From Brachypodium distachyon (taxonomy: Eukaryota; Streptophyta; Magnoliopsida; Poales; Poaceae): a stretch of 64,000 nt of DNA. This document shows positions 34,796 through 45,874 of the stretch, piece by piece. Where the stretch lies: contig NC_016132.3 in assembly GCF_000005505.3 (NCBI RefSeq), forward strand, positions 8,060,001-8,124,000, in the 5' to 3' direction. A program made the translations under genes and the position numbers. Position 1 is the stretch's first letter; every line of letters begins with the position of its first letter. The notes under the pieces were generated by a model. It had not been told where the DNA came from. It made no database searches and saw only the letters and a list, made by a program, of their open reading frames with translations.

Positions 34796-34874
34796 ACTCC
34801 GATCCTAAATTGTTGTGGTTTTAGCTCAAATTTGTACTAAAATCATGACAATACTTTAGGATCGGAGGAGGGAG
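34795..34874. mobile_element. Short Stowaway-like MITE
   Basis: CACTCCGATCCTAAATTG on the left pairs with TTTAGGATCGGAGGAGGGAG on the right, followed by TA. At about 80 bp it is an internally deleted copy. It lies about 350 bp beyond the stop codon of PhzF copy A. Confidence 0.7.
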
Positions 34875-35224
34875 TATAAGAGTACAAACTTTTGAACACA
34901 CCATCTGATCAACGAAATATCGGCACTTGCTCACTAGAAAAACCCACAGTTCATTATTGTGATGGTTAGTCGAACTTGCATTTACCACAATGCAGTCCCG
35001 GTTGTTTTGCTGACATTATTCAGGTAGTCCAGAAGACTTGAGGATTTCACTCGAGAATAGAAAAAAGGCTCAAGATTTTTAGAGATTATTCCCATAAAAC
35101 TAATTTACTGTTAATCCAGAACAATACCGGCATATAAAGAGTTATTTCCCACACTGGTTCAAAGTACAAGTCCATCAATGTGCTGTCCTTCGAAGGATAC
35201 AAAGAGGAGATGGCGATATGCTAG

Positions 35225-37637
35225 CTACGCTAGAAGTGTCCCAGCCATGACAGTAACAGCTTCTCCCTGAATCCGCACTCTCTGGTTTTCATCATCCAGT
35301 TCCAGGTACAGTGTTCCGCCCCTTGGAGATGCCTGACGATAAATGGTCAAATTAGTAAAACAGACATGATTGTTTGGCTGATCGAGCGCAGATATAACAT
35401 TTATTAAAACAAAAAATATACTAGCATTTGTTAAGAACATACTTGAAATGCCTTTAGTTTTTGCTTCCCTAGCTTTCCACCCCAATATGGCGCCAAAACA
35501 CAATGCACACTGCCAGTAACAGGGTCCTGCCAAAATATGGTGATCAGGGGTTACGAGTTATGGCTGACGAAGCTGCAATAACAGGAGAAAGTAGATAGCC
35601 AATATATGCCCACAATTAATCTAAAATATAGGAGGATGTTATAGTTTTCAGCAAATCCTTCGTAATACAAGAGTTTCCAATTCCTTGCTGAAACTTCTGT
35701 CCTAATTGCGATGGTGGCAGTTTATATTTCGAACGATTCACTGAGATAGGTAAAAATTGTAAATAAATACATAAACAAAAACTAAAGAACCAGGGATTGT
35801 GCTATAGGTAGGACTGTTTTAAAGCCTGATCACTAAACTACCTAGAAGAAAAATAAAGAACCAGGTGTTGCTATGAAGTACTCTCTCCGTCCAACAAAGG
35901 ATGTCTTAAATTTGACCAAATTTGAATGCATCTATACACTAAGTCATGTCTAGATACATCCAAATTTTGACAAACTTAAGACATCCTTTGTTGGACGGAG
36001 GGAGTATGAAGATAGCCAAACCACATGACATAGAGAACTGGAACCTGGAGAGCAGGACATAGGTTAGGGAGGACAAAAGCGTGAGACAACAGATAAATTG
36101 ATTAACTTGTCATCATTACCCAATTGATAATTGATGGACGTGGTGCCCCTTGTATAGGAGGGCTTACTTGGCCCCTAAGCAATAACTTTAAAGGATACTA
36201 ATCCACTCTCTAGATTGGATCTTATTTCTTTCCTATTTAAATTACTCCCCAGCCTTGGCTTGGCTGCAAAGAAGCTCCAACCCTGCTAATCCACATTATG
36301 AATGTAGACACGATTCTAACTGAAGAAAAATATCTTATGATATGCATTTATAGCTACTAAAGCAAGGTTGACAACATGCTGGAAGTAGAGAACTCTGCAG
36401 GACAACCATATCCAGACTGAAAGATGTATGCGAGACATGGCCACAATTAGGTGTTGGGGAAGGTAATCATACACTGATTTTTCCTATAATTACCTATTCT
36501 TATATACAACTTTAGAGTAAGAGAGGTCATCACCTCATTTATCCCAAATTTCGGGCAGAAGAAACGTGTGAAGATGTCATAACCAGATCCGGCAGGTGCT
36601 GGTCCTGTAACAAGAAGACCCCTGCAGGCCAATTTTTTTATTTCATCAATGTTAGGAAGCATATTGACAACCTCTTCTCCAGAAGAAAGTTCCACCTGAA
36701 AGCCAGGCAAAATTGTATTGAGCAATTAATGTTTTTGAAGTAAACGTGACCAAAGTGTTCATAACAAGGAACCAAGTACTCTTTTAGGATAATGACCTTA
36801 GTAGCACTAACATGCTCCAATTTTGAAACAGGAGGTTGATTCAAACGTAAGTAACTAAGTATGCAAGAAAAAAAAGGGAGAGGCATTACAATGAGGTCAC
36901 CGTCGGTTGCCGATTTGTGAACACTGATGATGGGTGCGCCGTTCAGGGTCTTGGGGATCGATGGCATCTCGTGGGAGGAGTTGCAATCCACAAAATCAAT
37001 CCTAGGGAAATCCAGCTCAATAAACTGTTTCCCCTGCTCCTCACCTGGGGCACCGGTGCTCTCTGCTTCAGGAACTTTCTTGGCAGTTAGGATGCCAGAC
37101 CTGGTCATGAACTCGACCACGCCATGCTCCGCAAGAACGGTCGTGAAGAGGAAGTGGGCAGAGGCCAAGGTCGCGTGCCCGCAGAGATCGACCTGAGGAG
37201 AAGTGAAAACGACGACGTGCGCGGAATTAATGTCAACGGGTTCTTCAGATCGATGCTGCTAACGAAAGTGGGCGGCGAAATTTGCGGAGGAAATGGATGG
37301 GGAGCCGTAGGGAAGGCTACCTCGGTGACGGGAGTGAACCATCGGAGGTGGAACCGCGGGGCGGCGGCGCCTGCCCGGGAGAGGTCGCGGGCGAGGAAGG
37401 CGGTCTCGGAGAGGTTGAACTCGGCGGCGACGGCCTGCATCCACCGGTCGTCCGCTGCCGCGGCGGCGTGCTCCTCCTCGAGGAGGCACACCGCGGCCGG
37501 GTTGCCCTTGAACGGCTCCGCGGCGAAGGCATCGACCTGGGTGCGACGTGACCAGCGTCAACGGCACGTCTTGAAAAAGAGAAGAGACAAAGAGGGAAGC
37601 TACTCACCACCGCATATCGGATGGCTTTCTTGCCCAT
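35225..37637 (-). CDS. PhzF-family isomerase-like protein, copy A
   Basis: Six minus-strand exons: 37608-37637, 37321-37536, 36890-37192, 36534-36695, 35443-35526, 35225-35332. All are phase 0 and encode 300 aa, the normal size for the family. PhzF-like proteins have the two-lobed diaminopimelate-epimerase fold and act as isomerases or epimerases using an acidic residue; plant substrates are unknown. Hallmarks present: FKGNPAAVC near the N-terminus, SETAFL with the catalytic Glu (E54), LCGHATLASAHF (from about residue 85), GSGYDIFTRFF and DPVTGSVHC (from 238). No targeting signal is visible, so a cytosolic enzyme is likely. Intron 4 (35527-36533) holds a Stowaway element. The gene is the left-most of a three-copy tandem array. 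It is not evidence of phenazine synthesis. Confidence 0.9.
35881..36004. mobile_element. Stowaway-like MITE in intron 4 of PhzF copy A
   Basis: Nearly perfect hairpin: CTCTCTCCGTCCAACAAAGG at the left pairs with CCTTTGTTGGACGGAGGGAG at the right, with TA on both sides. The empty site is preserved in the intron of copy B (GCCATGAAGATGCCC near 41150, against GCTATGAAG-TA...TA-TGAAGATAGCC here). The insertion therefore came after the A/B duplication. It is closely related to the element at 38063-38186. Confidence 0.9.
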
Positions 37638-38062
37638 TTCCAGGCGGCGGCGGCGGTAGCTGCTGCTGCTGCTGCAAATTTGCGTGAGCCTCTTCAAAAA
37701 TTTCGCATGCGTACCAGCAGTGGAGTGGAGTTAGGAAAAGCTCAGTCGAATTTAGTGGACCGTGGACACCGTGTTGCTTCTTCCACCATGGAGTACAAGT
37801 CATCTCAGCTTGTCCCAACTAATCCTCATATTTCCACTCTATTTCCATCGATTAATATAAAATTTCCTATATTTCTTCAAAATAATAATATAAATTTCTT
37901 ATAATGTTGACCAAATGTATAGGACAAAACTTTTCATATTTAGAACACAGAGATAGTAATATAGAATAACGGTTTTACTATATCTAGTCTGATTTTTAGT
38001 TAGGGATAAGTTGATCCTCAGCCATTGGATATGCTTTGTGCTTTAAGATTCCAAACGAACTA
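37638..38062. other. Upstream region of PhzF copy A
   Basis: Promoter-side sequence of the minus-strand gene. No TATA box is evident at the expected distance. The stretch 37960-38060 (CGGTTTTACTATATCTAG, TTAGGGATAAGTTGAT) resembles 63165-63245 (CGGTTTTGCTATATCTAA, TTAAAGATAAGTTGAT), a dispersed unidentified repeat. Confidence 0.4.
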
Positions 38063-38186
38063 CTTCCTTCGTCCAACAAAGGATGTCTCAATTTTGACTA
38101 AATTTGAATGCATCTATACACTAAATCATGTCTAGATACATCAAAATTTTGACAAACTTGAGACATCTTTTGTTGGACGGAGGGAG
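38063..38186. mobile_element. Stowaway-like MITE upstream of PhzF copy A
   Basis: The hairpin has ends CTTCCTTCGTCCAACAAAGG and TTTTGTTGGACGGAGGGAG and TA on both sides. Internal blocks GAATGCATCTATACACTAAx and GTCATGTCTAGATACATC-type match the copy at 35881-36004 in the same orientation, so the two belong to one subfamily. Confidence 0.88.
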
Positions 38187-38654
38187 TATGAAAACTTGAA
38201 AAGGAAAAAGTGAAATAGCATCCAGACACTAATTCGACGGTTCTGATTCGTCAACTTAGATTTTAAAATTTTGGTTAAAAATCAGCTTGCTGAGATATAA
38301 TCATACCTTGTCCACCGCTGCTACTGCTCAGCAGCAAATGTCTAAGAGCATGTCCAGCATTGGTCAACACAGCTGCTAAGAAGATTTAGCACCGGTCATG
38401 CCAATGCTAAGAGATTTTTGCTAGATCCGCATCAAGTAGAACCATCGGTTCCAAGAGCAGGTTGACTCTGGTGGAGCCCATGTGCAGCTTTCCCCCCCTC
38501 CGTTCTTTCTCCCCACCTTGCTAGAAAGTAGTATTCTATATTATTTAATGGGATCAACTGAGAAAAGCTTAGCACATGTACATTGCACTAGTATTTCGGT
38601 TTGTAGAACTGGTGCTTCTGCCAGGTCTCTAGAATCGACACATTGGCCTTGCTC

Positions 38655-39017
38655 TAAGAGCAAGAATAATAGAACGTTATCAGCCAGGTACAAGGTTTCC
38701 ATGTCATCAGAAATCATACTTGGAAGAGAAAAGAAGGGAGGAAAGAGGAGCTGACGCTTCAACAGTCGCTCGTTGTAGCACGGGTTTCAAAGAAAGAAGA
38801 GCCGGCATGCAGCCTGCTGCTAGCTCTAGGTGGGTGGTTGCTTTTTTCCTTTTAATATTTTATAACTTGTTTCTCTTTTCATGGATCAAAGTACATGCAT
38901 ACATTAAATGTTTAAATACTTATGGAGCCAACCTAACAGTCAGTCTATCTGGCTTTATGTGACATGGCATTGGCTTATAGCCAACAACTAGCTCATCTAT
39001 TATTCTTACTCTAATGG
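38655..39017. mobile_element. Candidate hAT-type MITE
   Basis: CTAAGAGCAAGAATAATAGA near the left end matches the reverse complement of TCTATTATTCTTACTCTAAT at the right end (about 38995-39015). The interior has GGCTTATAGCCAACAACTAG, a phrase common in grass MITEs of this kind. The target duplication was not resolved. Confidence 0.45.
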
Positions 39018-39115
39018 CTTGGCTTTGAGTTTTCTCTCTAGTTACACACGTATATGCAATTACTCTAATGGCTTGGCTTTGAGTTTTTCTCTCCAGGTAC
39101 ACACGTATATGCAGA
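39010..39115. repeat. Two-copy tandem repeat, unit about 52 bp
   Basis: ACTCTAATGGCTTGGCTTTG, then AGTTTTCTCTCTAG/CCAG and ACACACGTATATGCA, occurs twice at about 39009-39057 and 39062-39113. The first copy overlaps the right end of the MITE at 38655-39017. Confidence 0.8.
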
Positions 39116-39435
39116 TGCCGCCTGGAAGCTTTCTCAGAACCATCCTAGGATCTCCTCTGTCAAAGCAGGGATTGCTGTTTTCGTCGATCATTTCTCCCCC
39201 TCCTCAAATCTGTAGGTGCAAATTTCGCGATATTAACCATTCAGCGCCATGCAGGTTCCTCTCCAAGCAGGTGTTCTCCTTACAGCAAATTTCGCGATAT
39301 TATCCTTGCAGCTACTACCAGGTATCAGCAGGTTCCTTTGTCTCCAATCAGGTGTTCTCCTTACAGACAACCTCACATTGGCGCAAGGCATAGCATTCAG
39401 CGACACGTACCCTGGACACTGGGGACTTTCGGCCG

Positions 39436-39571
39436 CTGCTGGACAGGATTTTCACCACTCTCCAGTCTATCAAACACATCTCTACAGACCGTAATGCAGT
39501 GGCACATGATTTGGCTACTACTGCTAGAAGACCAGGCAACATCTCTGATTTATCTTTCGCCTGTATTAACA
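39436..39571 (+). pseudogene. LINE-type RNase H fragment
   Basis: The plus strand reads as LLDRIFTTLQSIKHIS, then TDRNAVAHDLATTAR, which has the RxxNxVAHxLA motif of the RNase H-like domain of plant non-LTR elements. Only about 45 residues remain, with no other retrotransposon domain adjacent. The end runs into a SINE-like sequence. Confidence 0.5.
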
Positions 39572-39692
39572 GGTTCGAGTCCTGAAAACAGCCTCTTGCA
39601 GAAATGCAGGGAAAGGCTGCGTACAAGACCCAAAGTGGTCGGACCCTTCCCCGGACCCTGCGCAAGCGGGAGCTACATGCACCGGGCTGCCC
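39560..39692 (+). mobile_element. Au-SINE-like fragment
   Basis: GGTTCGAGTCC at 39572-39582 fits an RNA polymerase III B box. It is followed by GGAAAGGCTGCGTACAAGAC, AAAGTGGTCGGACCCTTCCC, CGGACCCTGCGCAAGCGGGA and GCACCGGGCTGCCC, the characteristic body and 3' end of Au SINEs of grasses. No clear A box is present, so the 5' tRNA-like head is missing or degenerate. Confidence 0.75.
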
Positions 39693-40523
39693 GGTATTAA
39701 CTGAACTCAGCTCATATATAGAGCTACTGGTTGCCCTGTGCACAAGCTCTACATGCTTCAAGAGTGGATGGAATCACGCTAAACTCTGTACTTTACTTTT
39801 AGTGAAATATAAATCTTCTTCCTTAAAAAAAAAGTAATCCAACTGAGCTCGAGGGCCGTGGAGTAACTATTTTGCAGACACTTCCTTTTCTGTCTTCTTG
39901 CTCTTGGCAACATCGTTATTCAGGGCATAAACTATGTGTGGTTACACATCAAACAGTGGCTAAGCTATCTAGAAACTTGCAATGTACAGTGTACTACCTC
40001 TCTCAAAATCAGTGTACTTCTTTCTCCCTTTCCTAAAATAAAAAGATAGGATCGACTGCCAAAGAAAGTATTACCATTTAATACTTCAGGAATCCATCAT
40101 TGGTAGGTCCAAGAGCAAAAAAGCTTAAGATGCCACTCCAACAAGGGAGAGTGAGACGGCAGATGATGATCTTCTGATAATCTTATATTCAACTTCTGAG
40201 CAAAACCATGTCGATCATACTCACTTCTCAGGTTAAAAAATCTACAGCAATAAGAACTTTTGAACACCACTACTGATCAGCCCTTGCTAGTTGCTACAAT
40301 GCAGTTCCTTTGTTTTGGTTAACAGTAAATTCAGGTATCAAGAAGAATTCAGGGTTCCCCTCCAAAGCAAAAAATAAATAAAAAATGGCTCATATATATA
40401 TATATATATATATATATTCCCATAAACTAATTAACTGTTAACCATATAATTTATTGCCCACACCGTAGTTCATATTACAGGTCCACCCATGGTTGTCCTA
40501 CAAAGCATGTCATGCTATGCTAC
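39693..40523. other. Spacer downstream of PhzF copy B
   Basis: An A-rich run lies near 39825-39834. From about 40100 the sequence is related to the 3' flank of copy A. A (TA)n run at 40391-40417 is a microsatellite. No gene is supported. Confidence 0.5.
40391..40417. repeat. (TA)n microsatellite
   Basis: About 13 uninterrupted AT dinucleotides occur about 110 bp beyond the stop codon of PhzF copy B. Confidence 0.9.
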
Positions 40524-43150
40524 CTAGGCTAGGAGTGTCCCAACCATGACAGTGACAGCTTCTCCCTGAATTCGCACCCTCTGGTTTTCATCTTTCAATT
40601 CCAGGTATAGTGTTCCACCCCTTGAAGATGCCTGATGATACATGGACATACGAAGGAAAACGAACATGATAGCTGACCCCTTATAGCATTTTCTTTCTAA
40701 ATAATATAGATCTCCAAGATAATAATCAACTTGTTGAAAAGGTAACAAAGATCATACTTGAAAGGCTGTCAGTTTTTGCTTCCCCAGCTTTTTACCCCAA
40801 TAGGGTGCCAAAACACAATGCACACTGCCAGTAACAGGGTCCTGTCAAGATATATAGTGAGATCAGGGTTTATGAGTTGTGGAAGCTGCATCACAGGGAT
40901 TAATTTAAAACGTAGGAGGATTTTTATAGTTTTCAACAAGTCCTATTTAACAATACAAAAGATTCCATTTCTTTGGCAAAATCATCGTCATAACTGTAAT
41001 GGTGGCAGTCTATGTTTACAAACATCTATTGAGTGAGGCAAAGACAGTAAACATATGAATCAAAACTGAAGAACCCAGGGATTGTACAATACATGGGACT
41101 ATTTTGAAGCTTAATCACTACAATACCTGTAAGAAAATAGGTAAATACAGCCATGAAGATGCCCAACACGTCACAGGGGATAGCAGAGTTGAGCACAGGT
41201 TCCGATCTCCAACTCTAACTTCATCTCTTTGCTATTTAAATTAATCTCCTGCAGATCTAAATAATATTTATCTTTTCGGATATCACCTAATGCTATCTTG
41301 CACATAATGCCAGATCAAATATCTTGCAAAGAAGCTCCATGTTATGTGCTAAAATTGGTAAATATCCGGTGACCAGGAATATGGCAATTGCTCTCATCTA
41401 GCTGCCATCAAGGACCAATCCCCGGCATGGTTAGAGTATAGGGCACACTTTGGCTTGATGACTAAGAAGCTAACCCCTAAACTTGGAACTATCGCTAATT
41501 GAAAAGAAACAATCTTATCACTATCCATGTTTCCTAACTATTTCTATAGCTATCTTATACTTGAGATCCTTATTTCTTCCTTTGATTGGATGAGATAAGG
41601 ATCCCTTGCACAGTACCACACGCTATACGTCTGAATAGTAAAATCTATCCATAACTTGTGCTTGGGGTTTGGTGTGTGCCCATGACATTCACCCTGCTAG
41701 GTGCTAGCCGATATTATGAATGTAGATACGATTAACTGAAGAAAGAATTCATGATGATATTCATTGATATCTAGGACAAGCAAGGTTGAAAACATGCAGG
41801 AGGTACACAACTCTGCTGCTCTACAGGACCACTGTATTCAGATTTCAGATTGGAAGATGTAGCATATGGGAGGGAGAGACATTTGCTCACCGATTTTCTT
41901 ATAATTAGCTAAGGTTTTGGCCCTGAAGTTGTTGATGATGTGGTAAGTTAAACAGGCTTCGTGATTTCCATATAGCACAACGTTAGACTACGAAAAGGCG
42001 TCACCTCATCTATCCCAAATTTTGGGCTGAAGTAGCGCGTGAAGAAATCATAACCAGATCCAGCAGGTGTTGGTCCTGTAACAATAAGACCCCTGCAGAC
42101 CAATCTTCTAATTTCGTCGGTGTTGGGAAGCATATCAACAACCTCTTTTCCTGACAAAAGTTCCACCTGAAAACCAAGCGAAACTGTATTCAGCAATTAA
42201 TGTTTGTGAATTAACCGTCAACTCCGAAGTAAGAAATTCCAATTCATAAAGAGTAACCAAGAGAATGGTTGTTCAGCTTAGGAGAATGATGGTATAGTAG
42301 CACCAACATGCAAACAAACTAGAAGTTGATTCTCGAATGTAATTATGCAAGCAAACGATAGAAAAGGGAGAGAAATTACAATGAGGTCGCCGTCCATCGC
42401 CGATTCGTGAACACTGACGATCGATGCGCCATTTAGGGTCTTGGGGATCGATGGTGTCTTGTCGGAGGAGTTGCAATCCACGAAATCAATCATGGGGAAA
42501 TCTAGCTCGATAAATGGCTTCGCCTGCTCCTCACCAAGGACACCGGTGCTATCTGATGCAGGAACTTTTCTGGCAGTTAGGATCCCGGACATGGTCATGA
42601 ACTCAACCACGCCATGATCCGCAAGAACGGTCGTGAAGAGGAAGTGGGCAGAGGCCAGAGTAGCGTGCCCGCAGAGCTCGACCTGAAAAACGACGGCGCA
42701 CGCAAAGATTTAACACCGCAAATCGACGGGTTCTTCAGATCGGTGGTGGCAGTAAAAGGGGGCTGCGAGATTTGTGGAGGAGATGGATGGGGGAGGAGGA
42801 GGGTAGGGTACTTCAGCGACGGGGGTGAACCATCGGAGGTGGAACCGCGGGGCGGCGGCGCCTGCGCGGGAGGAGTCGCGGGCGAGGAAGGCGGTCTCGG
42901 AGAGGTTGAACTCGGCGGCGACGGACTGCATCCAGCGCTCGTCCGCGACCTCGGCGGCGTGCTCCTCCTCGAGGAGGCACACCGCGGCAGGGTTCCCCTT
43001 GAACGGCTCCCCGGCGAATGCATCCACCTGGCTACGACGAGACCACGCCGGCACGGCCGCGTCAACATCACATCCTGAGAAGGTACTGGTCGAGAAGAGA
43101 AAAGCGGGGAGTTAACTGACCACGGCGTATCGGATGGCTTTCTTGCCCAT
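40524..43150 (-). CDS. PhzF-family isomerase-like protein, copy B
   Basis: Six exons mirror copy A exactly in number and phase: 43121-43150, 42812-43027, 42380-42682, 42005-42166, 40758-40841, 40524-40631, encoding 300 aa. Catalytic and fold motifs are intact: FKGNPAAVC, SETAFL with the catalytic Glu, LCGHATLASAHF, GSGYDFFTRYF and DPVTGSVHC. Differences from A are scattered substitutions (for example RYFSPKF for RFFCPKF, GKKLGKQKL for GGKLGKQKL). Intron 4 (40842-42004) is long as in A but lacks A's MITE. Close similarity of exons, introns and 3' flank to copy A marks these two as the younger pair of the array. Function is presumed the same as for A: a cytosolic isomerase-type enzyme with unknown substrate. 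Confidence 0.9.
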
Positions 43151-44152
43151 TTCCACGGTTCAGGCGGGCGGCGGCGGGCTGCTGCTGTCGGGGTTCCCAA
43201 TTTGTGTGAGCGAGGACTGTGGAGTCAACGACAGTGTCAATATTGCCGTGCTAAATCAAAAACCAGAATCGATCTATATATACTGCTGTTACCTCTCGCT
43301 ACGCTAGCAGTACAAGGTTTACTTTCTGTCATCAGCAACATCCTCAGCTCAAAAAAAAAAAAAAGCAACATCCAGCCAGGTCATGAAATCCTCCTTGTCT
43401 GGCAAAAGGTGAGGTCCTATTCAGATTGTAACAGAATGCCAGGTGCTACGGTCAGCGATCCAAAATGACAGCTACAGTAGATCCCAGCTTGCTGGCTGGC
43501 TCCATCAGATCAAAGGTATCCATCGTATGCTCGAGACCAGAGAGACTTTCGACTGCTCATGATTTGGCAAGTTATGGTAGAAGGGATGGGGGTTAAATTG
43601 GAATTATGTTACTGTTTAATACTGGAGCATGTTTCGGTTCGCCCAGTTGCGTTCTGTAATCATGTTATTGTTGCCTTGTACGAGTAATATAGAATTATCC
43701 CAATATATATCCCCACTTCAAAAAAGAAGAAGATGAGTGTGGATCATATGTGTGTCTACTTCGTACATTTATAAAAGCATTATGTCAGAAACAAACAACG
43801 CTCAATAATCACCGATGTAATTACGACCATATTATGGATTGGGGCTGCAAATGTCACAAATTTGATAAGGACAAGTTTGCCTCCTTTTGAATGTAACCCG
43901 GAGTCCCGGATCAATGAAACTTGCACTTGCTATTTGCTTCAAAAAAGAAAAAGAAAAAAAACTTGCACTTGGGGTAATACAGTTCCAAGTCCGTTTTTGC
44001 TGGCAATGTTCAGATAATACAGAGGAGATCAAGACTGTATTCCCATAAACTAGTTTAGTGTTAAACAACAAAACGTAACTATCGTCCACACTGTTGTTCA
44101 AAGTACATGTCCATCAATGGGTGCCCTTGGAAGGGTACATGGCAATATGCAG
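43151..44152. other. Spacer between PhzF copies B and C
   Basis: A TATATATA stretch at 43274-43281, about 125 bp upstream of the copy B start on the minus strand, may be its TATA element. The sequence from about 44040 is the 3' flank of copy C, related to those of A and B (ATTCCCATAAACTA, CATGTCCATCAATG). A-rich runs lie at 43350-43365 and 43944-43960. No other gene is seen. Confidence 0.4.
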
Positions 44153-45785
44153 CTAGGCGAAGAGTGTCCCAGCCATGACAGTAACAGCTTCTCCTTGAAT
44201 TCGCACTCTCCCATTTGCAGCGTCCAGCTCCAGGTATAGTGTTCCACTCCTTGGAGATACCTGATGATCAATGTAAATGAAAACCAACATGATAGTTTAG
44301 TTGATTAAGCACACAGTGTAGCACTAAAAGGAAAAACAGATCACCAAATGATAGTGTAGTTGTCAAAAATACGCCCGACCACATACCTGAAATGCGGTCA
44401 GTTTTTGTTTCCCCAGTTTTCCACCCCAATAGGGTGCCAAAACACAGTGTGCACTGCCACAAACAGGATCCTGTCAACAAAATACAGTGATCATTGGGTT
44501 ATGGTTTGTGCATGAAAGAGGATCTGAAGCAACTTTCACTATCTGAATATATTCAGTTTGCATGGCAGAAAGATTGCTGGTTAAAACCTCATCTATCCCA
44601 AATTTTGGGCAGAAGAAACGCGAGAAGAAGTCATAGCCAGATCCAGGCGGTGCTGGTGCTGTAATGATAACACCTCTGCCGGCACATTTTCTAATTTCTT
44701 CAGTGTTAGGAAGGAGGTCGGCAACCTCTTTTCCTGAAGAAACTTCCACCTGAAAGGCATGTAAGGTTCTTTTGGTGAGTCACACTGGACTAGTAACTGA
44801 ACAGGTCCAGCTTCAACTCTGTTTTTCTTCTTACCATCTTTCTCTTTGCCAATCCTTCCTTCTTTTGTGTCACTTTAGTTCTCTAAAAGTTTAAGAAACT
44901 ACAAGCATCCTTGTAACATGTGGATAAATAGCCGGAGGATTTTGCTGAACGTGTTTGTAAGATAATTTTCTTTTTTTGAGCAATAGTTTTTCAGTCACCA
45001 AGAGAAGAGTAAAGTGGATTGGGGGCGAGGCAGTACGCACAATGAAGTCGTTGGTGGTCGCCGATCTGTGAACGCTGACGACGGACGCCCCGTTGAGGGT
45101 CTCCGGGATGGACGGCAGCTCGTCTCCGGGACCGACGAAATCGCTCGCGGGGAAGTCCAGCTCAATGAAGAGCCTCTTCCCCTGCTCCTCCGTCTGATCC
45201 GGGGCAGGAACCTTCTTGGCGGTCAGGACCCCGGACTTGGTGGCGAACTCGACCACGCCCTGGTGCTCCGGGAGGACGCCCGTGAAGAGGAAGTGCGCGG
45301 ACGCCAGAGTCGCGTGCCCGCACAGCGCGACCTGCAAATTTAACCGTGGCTTCGGATGAATCGACTGGAAGAGAAGAGGAGGAGAAACGGTGCGGATTCA
45401 ATTAACGGATCAATTAATTAGGCGGCGATCGACCTCGGCGACGGGGGTGAACCAGCGGAGATGGAACCGCGGGGCGGCGGCGGCGGAGGAAGAGTCGCGG
45501 GAGAGGAAGGCGGTCTGGGAGAGGTTGAACTCGACGGCGACGGACTGCATCCACCGGCCGTCCCCCGCGGGTGCGGCGGCGTCGTCCTCCAGGAAGCACA
45601 CCGCCGCCGGGTTGCCCTTGAACGGCTCGGCCGTGAAGGCATCCACCTGCAAGGAGCATAGTCAGTTAGTCACGGCGGCGCCAGCGTCGTCAGTTCCCGT
45701 GCGAGCCGAGAAGAGAGGAAGGGAACAAGCAAGGTCAAGGTCAAGGAGCACTGACCACGACGTACTGGATCGCTTTCCTGGCCAT
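44153..45785 (-). CDS. PhzF-family protein, copy C, catalytic Glu replaced by Gln
   Basis: Six exons: 45756-45785, 45434-45646, 45041-45331, 44588-44749, 44387-44470, 44153-44260, with phase 0 joins and no stops, encoding 295 aa. It starts MARKAIQYVV instead of MGKKAIRYAV. The fold motifs FKGNPAAVC, LCGHATLASAHF and GSGYDFFSRFF are kept. The SETAF motif reads SQTAFL, so the conserved catalytic Glu is Gln at position 54 (CAG instead of GAG). The second catalytic loop is DPVCGSAHC instead of DPVTGSVHC. Intron 4 is only 117 bp, against about 1 kb in A and B. Copy C is the most divergent of the three and may have changed or lost chemistry while staying translatable. Confidence 0.88.
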
Positions 45786-45866
45786 TTCCAGGAAGCAGCT
45801 AGCAAGCAAGCTCGACGAACTTGTGCGGGTGAATTGTGTGTGTCAACTGACAGACAGCCGAGCAAG

Positions 45867-45874
45867 TTTTTATA
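45867..45874 (-). promoter_or_regulatory. TATA box of PhzF copy C
   Basis: TATAAAAA on the minus strand lies 82 bp upstream of the start codon in otherwise mixed sequence, a normal spacing for a short leader. Confidence 0.6.

Noticed and set aside
39348..39761. 137-codon minus-strand frame
   Set aside because: Antisense of the SINE and RNase H relic.
35225..45785. A phenazine biosynthesis cluster
   Set aside because: Only PhzF-like genes are present. No phzA-E or G homologue occurs, and plant PhzF-like proteins are known outside phenazine synthesis.
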